Shown here: positions 38,324 to 49,937 of the stretch, piece by piece | How positions within the stretch are numbered: position 1 is the first letter of the stretch | How the letters are laid out: every line of letters starts with the position of its first letter | NCBI GenBank assembly: GCA_900239685.1 | Contig: OENT01000951.1 | Location: forward strand, 1-64,000 | Length of the DNA: 64,000 bases | Direction of reading: 5' to 3' | Source: Rotaria macrura | Lineage: Eukaryota; Rotifera; Eurotatoria; Philodinida; Philodinidae | Notes under the pieces: generated by a model | The model's input: only the letters and a program-made list of their open reading frames with translations | The model's database searches: none | What the model was told of the DNA's origin: nothing | Position numbers and translations under genes: made by a program

Positions 38324-41300
38324 TTAGTAAATCATATTGCTTGCATTATTTGTCATATTGGTTAGTTTACGATGTTCCACTCGTTTCGACGGCACTTTAT
38401 TAAATAGACCTGTATCATCTGAAGGTTGCTGTTGAATATCAGATTCATATACGGTGGAACGTTGTTTACGTTTCTATAATAAGAAAAACAACAATATTCA
38501 ACATTTTTAATACGAATCATAAACATAAAGAAGTGAGGAAATATGATTAACACGATTCTGACCTTTTCAATTCTTATATTTACTTAATCGGAGACTGTCA
38601 TGTTTAAGACAATGACAAACACATTGGTCTATGGTAATCCTTCGTGAAGGTCACAGATGTCAGTCAATTTCAAGCTCGGCCTCTGTCATCTTTACAGCTC
38701 ACTGAAATAAACGGTTTCTCTGTTCGTTGAGGCAAACATATTCATGTTTACAGCAAAAGTATGCTCGTCAAATAAATCATGTATTTTTATATCTTCCAAG
38801 ATTCTTCTAAAGGAAAAGATTTTAAAAATTCGTGAAGAACGATCGATCATTCTCAACTATCACATACAACAAGATTCTATATCGCTTATTGAAACATTTA
38901 TAATAATGAAATGACAGAAGGAAACGATTTACCTCAATCTTCTTTCTCCAATCCAGAAGAGCATGACGAGAAACTTCCATTTCTTTTTCACGTCGTTCTT
39001 TACGTCTTTTAAATGCTATTTCAATAGCGAGAAGAAAAAATCCAGCAAATATTCCACCAGCCACCAACAGAAAAACACCTATATCATTGCAATTATAATA
39101 ATTCAATGAATAAAAACCAAGAAAGAGAATTGATAATGACTTCTTACCAAGCATATTATTTACGCCAAGCGTTGCTGGTGACGATGATCGATCCGAACAT
39201 TGTTTCATTCTAAACCAATGAAATAATCATGCATACATAATTACATATAAGTAGAGAAATCAAATACACTTATACCCTTTCGAAAATATCCATTCATTAT
39301 CAAGTGTTTCCATGAAACCTTTTTCATGAAATGATAATATTGCATGAGACAATGGATTGATCCATGCATCTTTTTTTCGTAGTGCTATACCATAACTTGA
39401 TCGACCAAATAATTCACCGGCTGTAACTAAGTCACAATCTTGTGCTGCTTCGTATTCGAGTCTTGGTGAATCCCAAATAAACGCTTTCAATGTCCTAAGA
39501 AAAATAGATTACAAGATGAACTACTACTTGCTTGCTTAAAAAGTCATTTTCGTGCTCTTCACCCTTCTCTTAGATCGATTATTGCATCTTCAGCTGTTAG
39601 ATAGTTTTTTGATTCCATGGTTCGATACATCGTCGACAATTCTATGAATAATAAAATATTTCTGTTCGTTTTATTTTTTGAAGTAAGAATAAAATTTTCA
39701 CTCGTGACATCATGATAACTTCGATAGTTGGTCACACAAGGATGAAGATCATAGATATTGTGCGGACGTACTTTATAACAGAAGATTAAAGGCGTCTGAT
39801 TGACGTCTCAGTGTTTCTTAGCAAAGAGGAAATACAATGAGTGATGTTCAACACTCGGCTTCAATCGTTTTGAATATGTCAAGAGAGGTTTCCAGTACGT
39901 GCGATATAATATTTTCCGCTTATTGTTTGTATTTGATGAGTAGAACACTCTGTATATTTCTCAGACAATCATAACTAGTCGAGGGTGACATAATCGAACT
40001 TCGGACAAATTCAGCAAGTTCTAATCCATGATGATCTGTCGAGTTGCTATGATCTCGTGAACTAAATAAGTTATGATTAAGAGTAACACATCAGTTTTAG
40101 TGCATCTGAACTTTTCAAAGCCCATCGTGGTTACAGAAAGAACAGCGAAATATTTGCGCATCAAAGCACTATTGATGGGCGCTTCATCAGTGTTGATTCA
40201 TTTCTATATCAATTTTAGTATGGAAACCATGATTTTCCTTCCTTTAGTACAATTAACTGGGATTTCCTGTAGACACACATAATCATCATCGTCATGTAAA
40301 ACAAGAAACAATAAATGGCGCGATATCATTCTGAATTGATTTTTTATGACTGCTACGACGCTAAATAAAACGTGTACATGTCAAATTTTAGCATTAAAAA
40401 CGTTAAGCTAAACAGTATATGTTCTTGTTTTTGACATACCGACTTGTCGTTTGAAATACATGTCAACGGATGATCCTTTCACTGTCGCATAGGTAAAACC
40501 ATCTTGAGGATTTCTTAGCTAATAACATAAAAAATAAAAGTAAACTAGATCTATCAATAAGTTCTGCAACATACTCGAGCATCATTGATTCCTGATATAC
40601 TTGCTTCAGGTCGATCGAGCACAAGAAATGCAGCTAAGTTAGCTGTATAAGAAGCCACCATGATCATAGCGAAACCTGCCCACACCATACCCAGAACACG
40701 AGCAGAAAAACTTCTCGGAGTTCCTAAACAAATACAAGAATGATGTGAACAAGATTAAAATCAATTTATTATTCTCTCTATAGACCTTCTCCAATGCCTG
40801 AATTTAACAAAACTCCCCAAGTAAACCAAAGTGCACGCGATAGATTAAGTGCATCTTCTTCTGTGTTGACTTCAATAGCTGGACCACTGCCACGTTCTGA
40901 CTTTTGTTGAGATGAAAAACGAAATCGACCAAAGGGTGAGAATCGATCAAGTAAATATAAAACAACGGCAACAACATGTACTGACAATAGAACCATCATC
41001 CATAAAGCCTTTTGGAATGGTTGTAAAAAGGATGCCAAATTAGATGTACTCGTACTCTAAACAGTTGTTGTTTTGTAAACTTGATTAATGAAATTTTTCT
41101 CAATTAAAAATATTGATTTACCTTTCGTACAAGTATTGTGATACCTTGATATTTGAATGGTTTAGTAAATTCAATATCTTCAGCACGTTCAGGACTAATG
41201 GTTAGAGGAGCTATGATCATATCCGCTTGATAATTAATTAGTTCACCTATCATGCCATCCCATCGTCTATGTTTATCATCTCCCTCCTAAAATAGTAGAT

Positions 41301-44300
41301 TAACTATTGACAATAGCATCGTTGAAATCTACAATACGAAAATTAGATTCGTCAATCGTCACGGATTTCTTCAATCAGATTAGCTGAATCTCTTCTTTTC
41401 TATCATCACTCATCATTGAATATGATTTTACAATGCAAACTCATCGAACAATACACACATAGACTGAGATGGCGACGCGTGCGAAAAGCAGAATACTAAT
41501 ATGAATATTCATGTGTTGACCTTGAAAAAAATCAAAGCCTGGCAACATATATTTTAGTCACGAGTATCTAAAAATAGCCAACCATGAATCTATAAAAATA
41601 GAGGCTCAAGAGATAGGCTAAACTATTTCCTGATTGAAGACTAATAATTGAATCTAAGATGAAACTATTAGATCTGCTCAAGTTGAGTGATTGACATTTC
41701 TTCTTTTTGATACTTGGGGTTTTAAATAGAAAACTACAAATCCTCTAATGAATGATGTTGTACTCTTTGTTTTAATTTATCTAAGCAATAACTCATCAGG
41801 AAACCACAGAATAATTTAGTTGATGTTGGCTTCCTTATACTATAGAATTCGTTACTTTTTCATACGATCCATATTTATTGTCTGCAACAAGATGTAATGT
41901 ATAAACAAAACTCAAGTTTTTCGATAATTCTTGTAATAGATCAATACAATAACCGCGACAACAAAAATTATCATATTCATCATTAAATGTATCTAAATAA
42001 AGATTCAATAAAGAAAAAGATAAAATGAACTGAGATAAAAAGAATGTCTTTTCTATACCGTTTAATTTTTTTCTTGGACATAGTACTTCTGCAGTCGGAT
42101 CACAATCACTACCAGAGCGAGTAAAAATAAATGGCTTCTCAGCAATAGTTACAACCTAAATTAACATCTATCAATGTCCATATCAATGCTATGACATGTT
42201 CTAACCGAAACATTGCGTCGTGTTCGAATTCCATCTGGTTTTCGGCGAAGTCCATTAGGCCATATTATTTCTTGTTCATCAAGTTTTAATTCTGTTTTAT
42301 CAATCTGAGAAATTATAGATAAATAATCATGAATAACTCATTCAACTCGTCATGACTAAAGCCAACATCATACGCACAACAAAAACAACAACGTCAATAA
42401 TAATCATAACGACGCAATGCAGATTAGAAATTTTTCATGCTTATTTTATAATTAGACAAATACACTCACGATTTGTCGACACATTACACTTGTATAACAT
42501 GTACTCTATAAAAGAAATAAAATCATGATGTCTTGTGTAAAAGTTTCGAGAAAATTACGACTGTTTATCAGTCGACGTAGAGCGCAGTCAAGCCAGAAAT
42601 AAACTATACTCTCATACTTGAAATGCTAAGTTAAGAATCTTGAGTTCCTCTTTTAAAATAAAATTGTAATTGATGGGGTCTTTTGTTTCTCCTGTCGATA
42701 TCTTCGTCACTTCAACAGACAATCTTTATGTCAATTAACAGAACCGCATGAAATATTTGTCTGAATCAGTCCAAGTTCTATTAACTTCTCAAACTTTCTC
42801 TTCATTACTTTAGCCATAACTAAAAAATCTAACATTGCTAAGAGTTAAAAGAAAAGGATTGAATCTATTTCTAGTTCTCAGTCGCAAGCATCATGTAAAT
42901 ATTATTCGGATTCTTTCCTGTTCTTCATTCATTATTTGTAAACCGTTAAGATGTTTGTCTTGATCATGCAACCGAAAAATTCATCAGATTATAAATTCTT
43001 TGCAAAGTTTGTTTATTCTATTAGTTATGAATTCTTGTTTACAAGACAAATAATATTCATCATTCGTCGAAAATATGAATAAATCTATGCATTGAAATTC
43101 TAAAATTACCAAGCTTAACAATGATGGAATCAGTTGAGAAACTACTTGAAAAATTCTTCTATTGACTTCGAAATATTCCTAGAAAGTAAATTTTCATCCA
43201 TCTTATCGAATTTGACTCGGACATAACTCTCTCGATCTACGATGCTCTATAGTCTTCAACCATCATTTTATTTCATTTTCTTGACATAAATTTTAATACT
43301 GTGATACATGAATAAAATGTAACAAAAGTGACCCCGATAAATTTTAATTGATCGACTGTCAGTGATCAACATTTTCTAATAGGAAAGTACAACGAGAGAA
43401 ATCAATATGAGGAAAACCAATTTTCTGTGATGATCTGATTTTAGGAGAAAAAAACCATGAAATAACTATTAGTACAGATTAGTTCTTGCAAATATTTCTC
43501 TGAGAACCCATTACAATGATACCACACCAATTACATCAGTGATATAAGATAATTTCATTAATAATTGAATCAAGTTCGACACGAGAATTTGGATCAATCA
43601 AAATAAAATGTTTTTCAAATTATCAAATCAAATAATGGTGACAACAGAATGATTCTATAATATTTTCTTCCTCTATTGATTTACTTCAATATTTTCATAA
43701 AAATCGATTCATCTGACAACACACTATACACAGGCTTCTAATTCTATGATATGCTAAACAGTAGTAACACCTAATATCACGACTATAGCACTTGTATTTG
43801 CACTCGAGCACGAATGAGACGTGTATTCATTCTCGTTTCGTGCGCCTAGAATTCTTCATTGATCAAACTTGAAAGTGTATTATCTAAAACTAATGTCATT
43901 TCATCGCGTATGCTGAAAACGAAATAATTCAAGTTAGCTGTCCTCGTACAAACCTATTTAAAACAAATTCATTCATCAGATAGATAACTCACTGTATTGG
44001 ATCGATAATTTCCTACGACTTTCAATTGCCGTTCTTGTATGTTAATTATATCATATAAGGATTCAATACGATCACCTTCGTCATTAAAGTCAATATTGCC
44101 CGTGACACCATTTACAACGCTCGTATTCAGTAACGTTCTACAAGCAACAAAAGCTATTTCTACATGGATAAAAACAAACTACAACTTGAACAAACCGATA
44201 GAGTTCTTTCCCATAGGGCCATGCTTCAGTTGATAAACAGTTTATAGCCGGTAGTTTTGAATTCCAAAATTGTGATGGATAATCAATAAATTTGTGAAAC

Positions 44301-45397
44301 GTGTTAATAAGAAGTTTGGTTGCATCAATAAGAAGATTTTCTTCATTGAATGAACTATGTAAACGAACACCTAGAAGACCATCAAAAAGTGCTGAACTAT
44401 TTGATGTTAAAACACGTTCATTAATAATCCAAACGAAATTTTCCAAATGTTGTAAACGTTCAATAACGGATAGTAATTCATCGGTATCTTCGATTCTATT
44501 TATAGAAAAATTTTACGAATACGTCAAAAGTAACATTGATACAACCTTGTATGAATAATGAAAACACGTGCTAGTAAACGATCTTCATAGGTTAAATTCG
44601 ATATTAATGATGTAAAATTTGCATTTGATTCATATTCTTCCATGCGTTCAATCTAAAAGCAACGCTTAGCTACATGATTCATATAATTTACTCAAGCGAA
44701 AAAATCTTACTTGAATATCAGAATCTTCTGCTAACATTTGAAATCTGGATGCAACCATTCGACCTTCTTCATCTTGACTATGAATAAGTACAACTTTACT
44801 ATATTTTAATTTGCGAATGATGCTAAACCAGGCATCAGCTTCATATAAATATGGTGGTACAAGCCGTACAATAAAATTATAAAATGCCTGCAATTTACAA
44901 GAAGAAAATTCATCTACATATTCTAGTGTTGTTCTCTTAGTTTTCTTTTATACTTTATCCGAAAAAAGATTTTCTCTCGATGCTATTGTTAATACGGGTA
45001 TATGATAAAAATCTGATACATATGAAATCGCAGTTAAAGTCAGATCAGTTTCATCCAGACCTCGACCAGCAATGATTGCTTTGGCATGTGATACGTTGCC
45101 TATTTCGCATAGTTTCATTGTTATCAGTAATGGATTTGAATCAAGAATAAATGATTGGGATGAAAAATACATTTCTTGGTTTAAAAACGTTCGATACATC
45201 TGATTTGTGTGTTGATTGAGAATTTTGATGTGTTCATTATTTGATAATGCTCCTAACATAGTCACTTTCGGATGATCGAACTCAAATGAATTGCTCGTTT
45301 CATTTGTAAGATTACGATTTATATCATTTGTTTGAACTTTAACAAGGGACAAATTAAGAAAATAGATAAATAAATACGAAAGGAAACTCATGATCAT
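38324..45397 (-). CDS. GRIN1: NMDA-type glutamate receptor subunit GluN1
   Basis: Glycine-binding obligatory subunit of NMDA receptors; 958 aa. Exons (minus): 45397-44954, 44887-44711, 44652-44546, 44495-44196, 44137-43993, 42505-42470, 42304-42206, 42155-42059, 41992-41841, 41286-41122, 41056-40786, 40723-40575, 40518-40440, 39641-39563, 39494-39276, 39209-39148, 39078-38933, 38473-38324. Signal peptide, amino-terminal domain to about 400, S1 about 404-555, M1 [16 protein letters not shown], pore [16 protein letters not shown]3 [16 protein letters not shown]2, M4 [20 protein letters not shown], and a roughly 50-residue tail after M4. Glycine-site residues are kept: PLT and ER in S1 ([12 protein letters not shown]), GSSVD and FIWD in S2. 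The pore Asn for Ca2+ permeability and Mg2+ block is kept, as is the S2 Cys pair (QDCDLV, KQCSD). The start is the first ATG before the hydrophobic leader; the TTG further upstream is ignored. Length is close to vertebrate GluN1. Confidence 0.95.
42506..43992. other. Long GluN1 intron
   Basis: A 1.5-kb intron between the end of the amino-terminal domain and a 12-codon exon. No further exon seen. Confidence 0.5.
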
Positions 45398-47289
45398 ACA
45401 ACTGAAGACAACAGAGGAAAGTGAGAGGAATTCTTTCTGTTCTGCTGTCAAAAAGAATATGATGAGTTAGAATGAATGAATGGTTTAGGAGTCGACGATT
45501 AGGAAATATACATATTCCTATCTGGGAAAATATGATTTGCAGATGTCGCAGACTAGCAAAGATTCAGAAAACCATTCTATTATTAAATGATCGATTCGTT
45601 CTAAGGAGCATTCTGACATACTAACAAACATAACCCTACATGTTATTGAAAAGAAGAAGAAAAAACATGTTTTTTTCCGGTTATTCGTTATCTAAGAAAA
45701 ATAACCTTTTAGTGCCCTTTCATTAGTGTAACGTTCACGTACGTTTGTAAGAAAAAATATCGATAAAACCTTGACATTACTATTGTAATAAATTGAGAGT
45801 CAGATTCTACTGTATTGTTGTCTTAGTATTTTGTTCTAAATAGTTTTATTTGAATAATAATAATATCATAGCCTGTATCTTCTATTGTTTATTGGATAAT
45901 GTCTAACAAGAGAGAAGAAATTATTTTTTTTTAAAGCTGTACTATTTTTCTAGAATGGAAAACGAATAAAACCATTTAAAAAAATGCACCGATTATGAAG
46001 CACAACTTTTGATCAGGTATTGAACAAAAAGAAAATAACTCTGAACTCATTATCATCGATTTACATTGGTATTAATCATAAGATGTCGTCTGAATAAGTT
46101 TATTTGTTAATAGAATTATGGAAGAATGACACTTGCTTTTCATTTCGTAAATAATAGATTTACATAACTGCTTTCAACAAGAAAAATTATTCCTTCACCA
46201 AAAGGTCATCGAAAGTGATTTGCTTTTTTATTGTTGAACAATTCATCATGTAGATTATGTTTTTCTCAAGTAGAAGCTCATCTTCACGTTTTCATTGAAA
46301 ATTTTTCTCGGCAGCTTGATCTAGAATTCGATTTTACTATTTGTATTATGTGTTCCATCTATGGAAAATGCAATGCGTAAATATAGTGAAGTTGTACTCG
46401 ATTGACCTGTTGTTTTACGCGCCATATATAAAGTTACTTGAAAGAAAATCATATTCAATTGATCAACATGTGCCATGAGTATTGCATGGCGAACACATGA
46501 GTAGGTATTTTATTTCTTTTTTGGATAAGACCAAGACAGTTGAAATAACTTTCGTTGTTCATTTGTGATGAGTTGTTGCTTTTTAAGTGAATATCATGCG
46601 GTTATTCAATGTCAATGTAACATTCAAGTCATAAGCACAGTAATATCATTTAATAGATATACTTTTTGTACAATAAATTGCGTTTGTTGATATAAATCTG
46701 CTTGCATTGGTCATATTTATCAATTACTCTATAGAACGCTTCATTATTTCCAAGAGGTTTTCTTGTTCTATTTCTGTATTTTTGTGTTATTTATTCGTGT
46801 TTGGGATCAAAGATAATTGTACGGAGAAGGAGTCACACATTACGACCCAATTGTTTTCTGCTTATCATTCTACGCAACGAAACCAAAAGACAAAATCCAA
46901 GAGAGAAACAAGAAAGAAAAACCGAGACAGAAAAAAGCAAACAACTAAGGCACCAATAGCAAATATGATTTCTATGCAAATACTTGACAAAAGCAACGAG
47001 AGAGCAAAGATTATACTTCTTTTTTTTTCTCTTGATTGTATGACTGCTACTACTATTCTTCATTTCGTTACCATGTCTGTAGGTCGAGTAATACAATGGA
47101 TATAAATCAACAAGAACCAAATCGACGGTTAATCACTCGTCATTATTGTCGATAGCTCGATTGACGCTACTTTCTTTCCTTGTTGACAGCTCAGTGATAT
47201 AAGATTTCGATTGTTGATGTTCTAATATCGAACTCGAAGATAAGATTGCCAATGAGCATTTCTTCTTGTAACATATTCTATAAAATAAT
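45398..47289. other. Divergent intergenic region
   Basis: About 1.9 kb separating GluN1 (minus) from the calmodulin-like gene (plus), the only head-to-head pair here, so both promoters should lie in it. Overlapping open frames around 46707-47120 on both strands are Lys/Ser/Phe-rich without domains and are not taken as genes. Confidence 0.5.
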
Positions 47290-49220
47290 ATGCTCGTACT
47301 TAATTCGAATATGACAATGGAAGGATTTGATCTTGCCGTCGACGACGATGTTCTTCAAACAAGAACATCAGATAAAGTTACATTTACATTAAGTTCATCA
47401 TCTTCGTCGTCATCATCATCATCATCATTATGTTTACAACAAGATGAACAAGAACATGAATCTACACCAAGAACATCGTATACAACAACACCAACGACAG
47501 AAAATCGACTACTTACACATTCCCAATCACTTACAATGGATTATCAACGACGTCGACCAATTATAGAAGATCCTTATCAATTACAACCGAATCTTCAAAT
47601 TCTTAATGATTGGATGATTGTAAGTTTATTTTTCTAACATCCTTTAAAAAAATATCTTTCAATGATCGTTTCTTGAAATAACTCTTTCATCATTATATAC
47701 TATGAAATATTGGATAAGAATGAGATAAACGAGAGAAGTGACAAATGAGGTCAATGAAGGCTTGTTATCGTCTACACGTGGTCTAGATTAAGGACACAAT
47801 TGTTTGGCTTCTATTTTCGTCACATGTATGCATGTATATATTAGAAAATATGAAATCATTTTTACGTATCATTACACAAATAGCTTTATTTCATGTTTCA
47901 ATCATACTGTTCGAGAGAGAGAATAAAAAAATTGTGATTTTTCAGAACAAGAACTAATTTGATCGAATGTGGCCTATTGATCATCATGCATTCTTCTTAT
48001 GGTTGTTAAGTAACAGACATCCGGAAAGAAACGAATAGGAGTTGTAGTATCATTTCATTAGTATTCTTTCTGTATTGTGTTGTCATCACATACATATACA
48101 CAGGACATACAGACTCAAAAACAAAGATATTGCATTCTGTCCTCACAGTCATTGACAGATTATGATCTCAACATTGCCATTTTGATCCATCCTTTGTCCC
48201 TTGAGTAAAGCATTGGCTTATTAAAATAAGCATATCTACACAACAACAACTTCTTTCACTATGACTTCAATGGGTTTCTATACATTGATAATATTCTCGA
48301 CCATATGTTCTGACGAATGTACTATATCATATGTTTGTAAATTAATGGAAAATACATATATGACAATGAAATAGATATTTTCAATTCACATTCTACATTC
48401 TACAAAAACTCATCATTCGTTCCAAAAAGAAATGTATGTTCATGTTCACTTAACCTTTAGACAACAACTGGCAAAAGCCGAAGACAACTCAGTGAAGTAC
48501 ATGGATTCTCTGAAGAACAAATTGCTGGTAGATATTTACGTCTTTATTTGAAACTTCGATGTTTGTTTCCTGATTTTTCTTTTGAGTATACGAGGAATCA
48601 TTTTCTTTGCTGGACAAAGATGGGGATGGAAATATATCAAATTATGAGATTCGTTCATTGATGAATTCACTGGGTTATTCACCAAGTGAAGAAGATATTT
48701 CGTCTGTGATATCAGCAATAGATATTGATGGTAAATTTCATCAAGATGAATTCATAGATGAAATTTTATGAAAACATATATATATATATATATATATTGT
48801 AATTTACTAGGTGACGGCACTGTTGACTTTGATGAATTTCTTACAATGATGCGCCGACGTAAATCAACAGGAGAAATAGATACCGAATTACAACAAGTTT
48901 TCGATGTAAATAATTGGCATTGATATATTAATTGAATTTGTTTTATTTTTTCTTCAAAAGATTTTTGATAAAAATAAAGATGGTCTTATTGATAAAGATG
49001 AACTCTATGATATGCTTGTAAGGCTTGGAGAAAATATAACCAGCGTGAGTAACTAGCATTACCATGCTATTTACATATTATCATTTATTATTGTCGTTGT
49101 TTTTTCTTTTTTTTTCGAGTGTAGGAAGACGTCACAGAAATGATTGAAGAAGCCGATTGTTTGGATCATGATGGAAAGGTATCTTATGAAGAATTCAAAG
49201 CTATACTACACTCCCAATAA
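47290..49220 (+). CDS. Calmodulin-like protein with four EF-hands and a long N-terminus
   Basis: A predicted 271-aa calcium sensor. Exons: 47290-47619, 48461-48527, 48587-48730, 48811-48905, 48961-49044, 49125-49220. The first 110 codons are low in complexity, with a Ser run and Thr-rich patches, followed by a basic Arg-containing stretch (KSRRQLSEVHGFSEEQIA). The calmodulin-like core then begins YEESFSLL. EF loops: DKDGDGNISNYE, DIDGDGTVDFDE (followed by FLTMMRRRK), DKNKDGLIDKDE and CLDHDGKVSYEE. Loops 1-3 have the usual ligands; loop 4 has Cys where Asp is expected at position 1. Calmodulin is 149 aa, so the extension makes this a divergent relative rather than calmodulin itself. There is no TM segment or N-myristoyl start. 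Target unknown. Confidence 0.85.
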
Positions 49221-49937
49221 TTTTTTCTCGCACTCCTGTGACAAAACAAAAATGAAAAACATTTTAAAAAATTCAGAAAAAATATCTAAAATATTGCTGT
49301 TTTTTCTCGAGAAGCTGTAGTAATTGTTTTCTCTTATGTTATTTTCTATTTGTGTGTGTATTTGTGTGTCTCTCTCTCTGTGTATATCAGCGTATGCGTT
49401 AGTAGCCGGGGCAGGACCCTTGAAAAAATGTCATAGAAGAGCAGTATAATATGTATGTATATACTCCATGAGAGAAAAAGCAAAAAAAACGCATTAACAA
49501 AAAGAAAAACAAAAAAAGGAAAAAAGGAATGTTCTTAATAAATGAAAAAAACAGAGACATACACATAGCTCAGCTAAAAACGGATTTAACAAAAAAAAAA
49601 CCACGTATATGGAAGAATCGATGTGTCGATTTTTTTTTGAAAGAAAGAAATTTACGTGAAAAAGAAAAAACAAACGATAATATGTGTATATATATTTATA
49701 CAAAGAAAAAAAACAAAAAACTAGTGTCTTCAAATCGTTTTTCCGAAAGAGCACCAATATTGCAAAATGACATGGAAGATCACGAATAGAAAAAACAAAT
49801 AAAATGGAAAGATTTCATTTCGGTTGTCCGTTTTCGGTTCAAACACGGCTATGGATTTCTTTTTGTCTGTTATACAATGTTACCAACGGAACTATAATTT
49901 ATGGACGGATAAATATTGTTGATGATAGAGAAATAGA
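49221..49937. other. Tail-to-tail intergenic region
   Basis: About 0.7 kb between the stops of the calmodulin-like gene (plus) and PPP1R16 (minus), A-rich and T-rich with a CT/TG microsatellite near 49350-49385. It should hold both 3' UTRs. Confidence 0.55.

Noticed and set aside
46707-47120. Overlapping frames of 132 and 95 codons on opposite strands
   Set aside because: Both are Lys/Ser/Phe-rich reflections of purine/pyrimidine tracts in a promoter region, with no domain.
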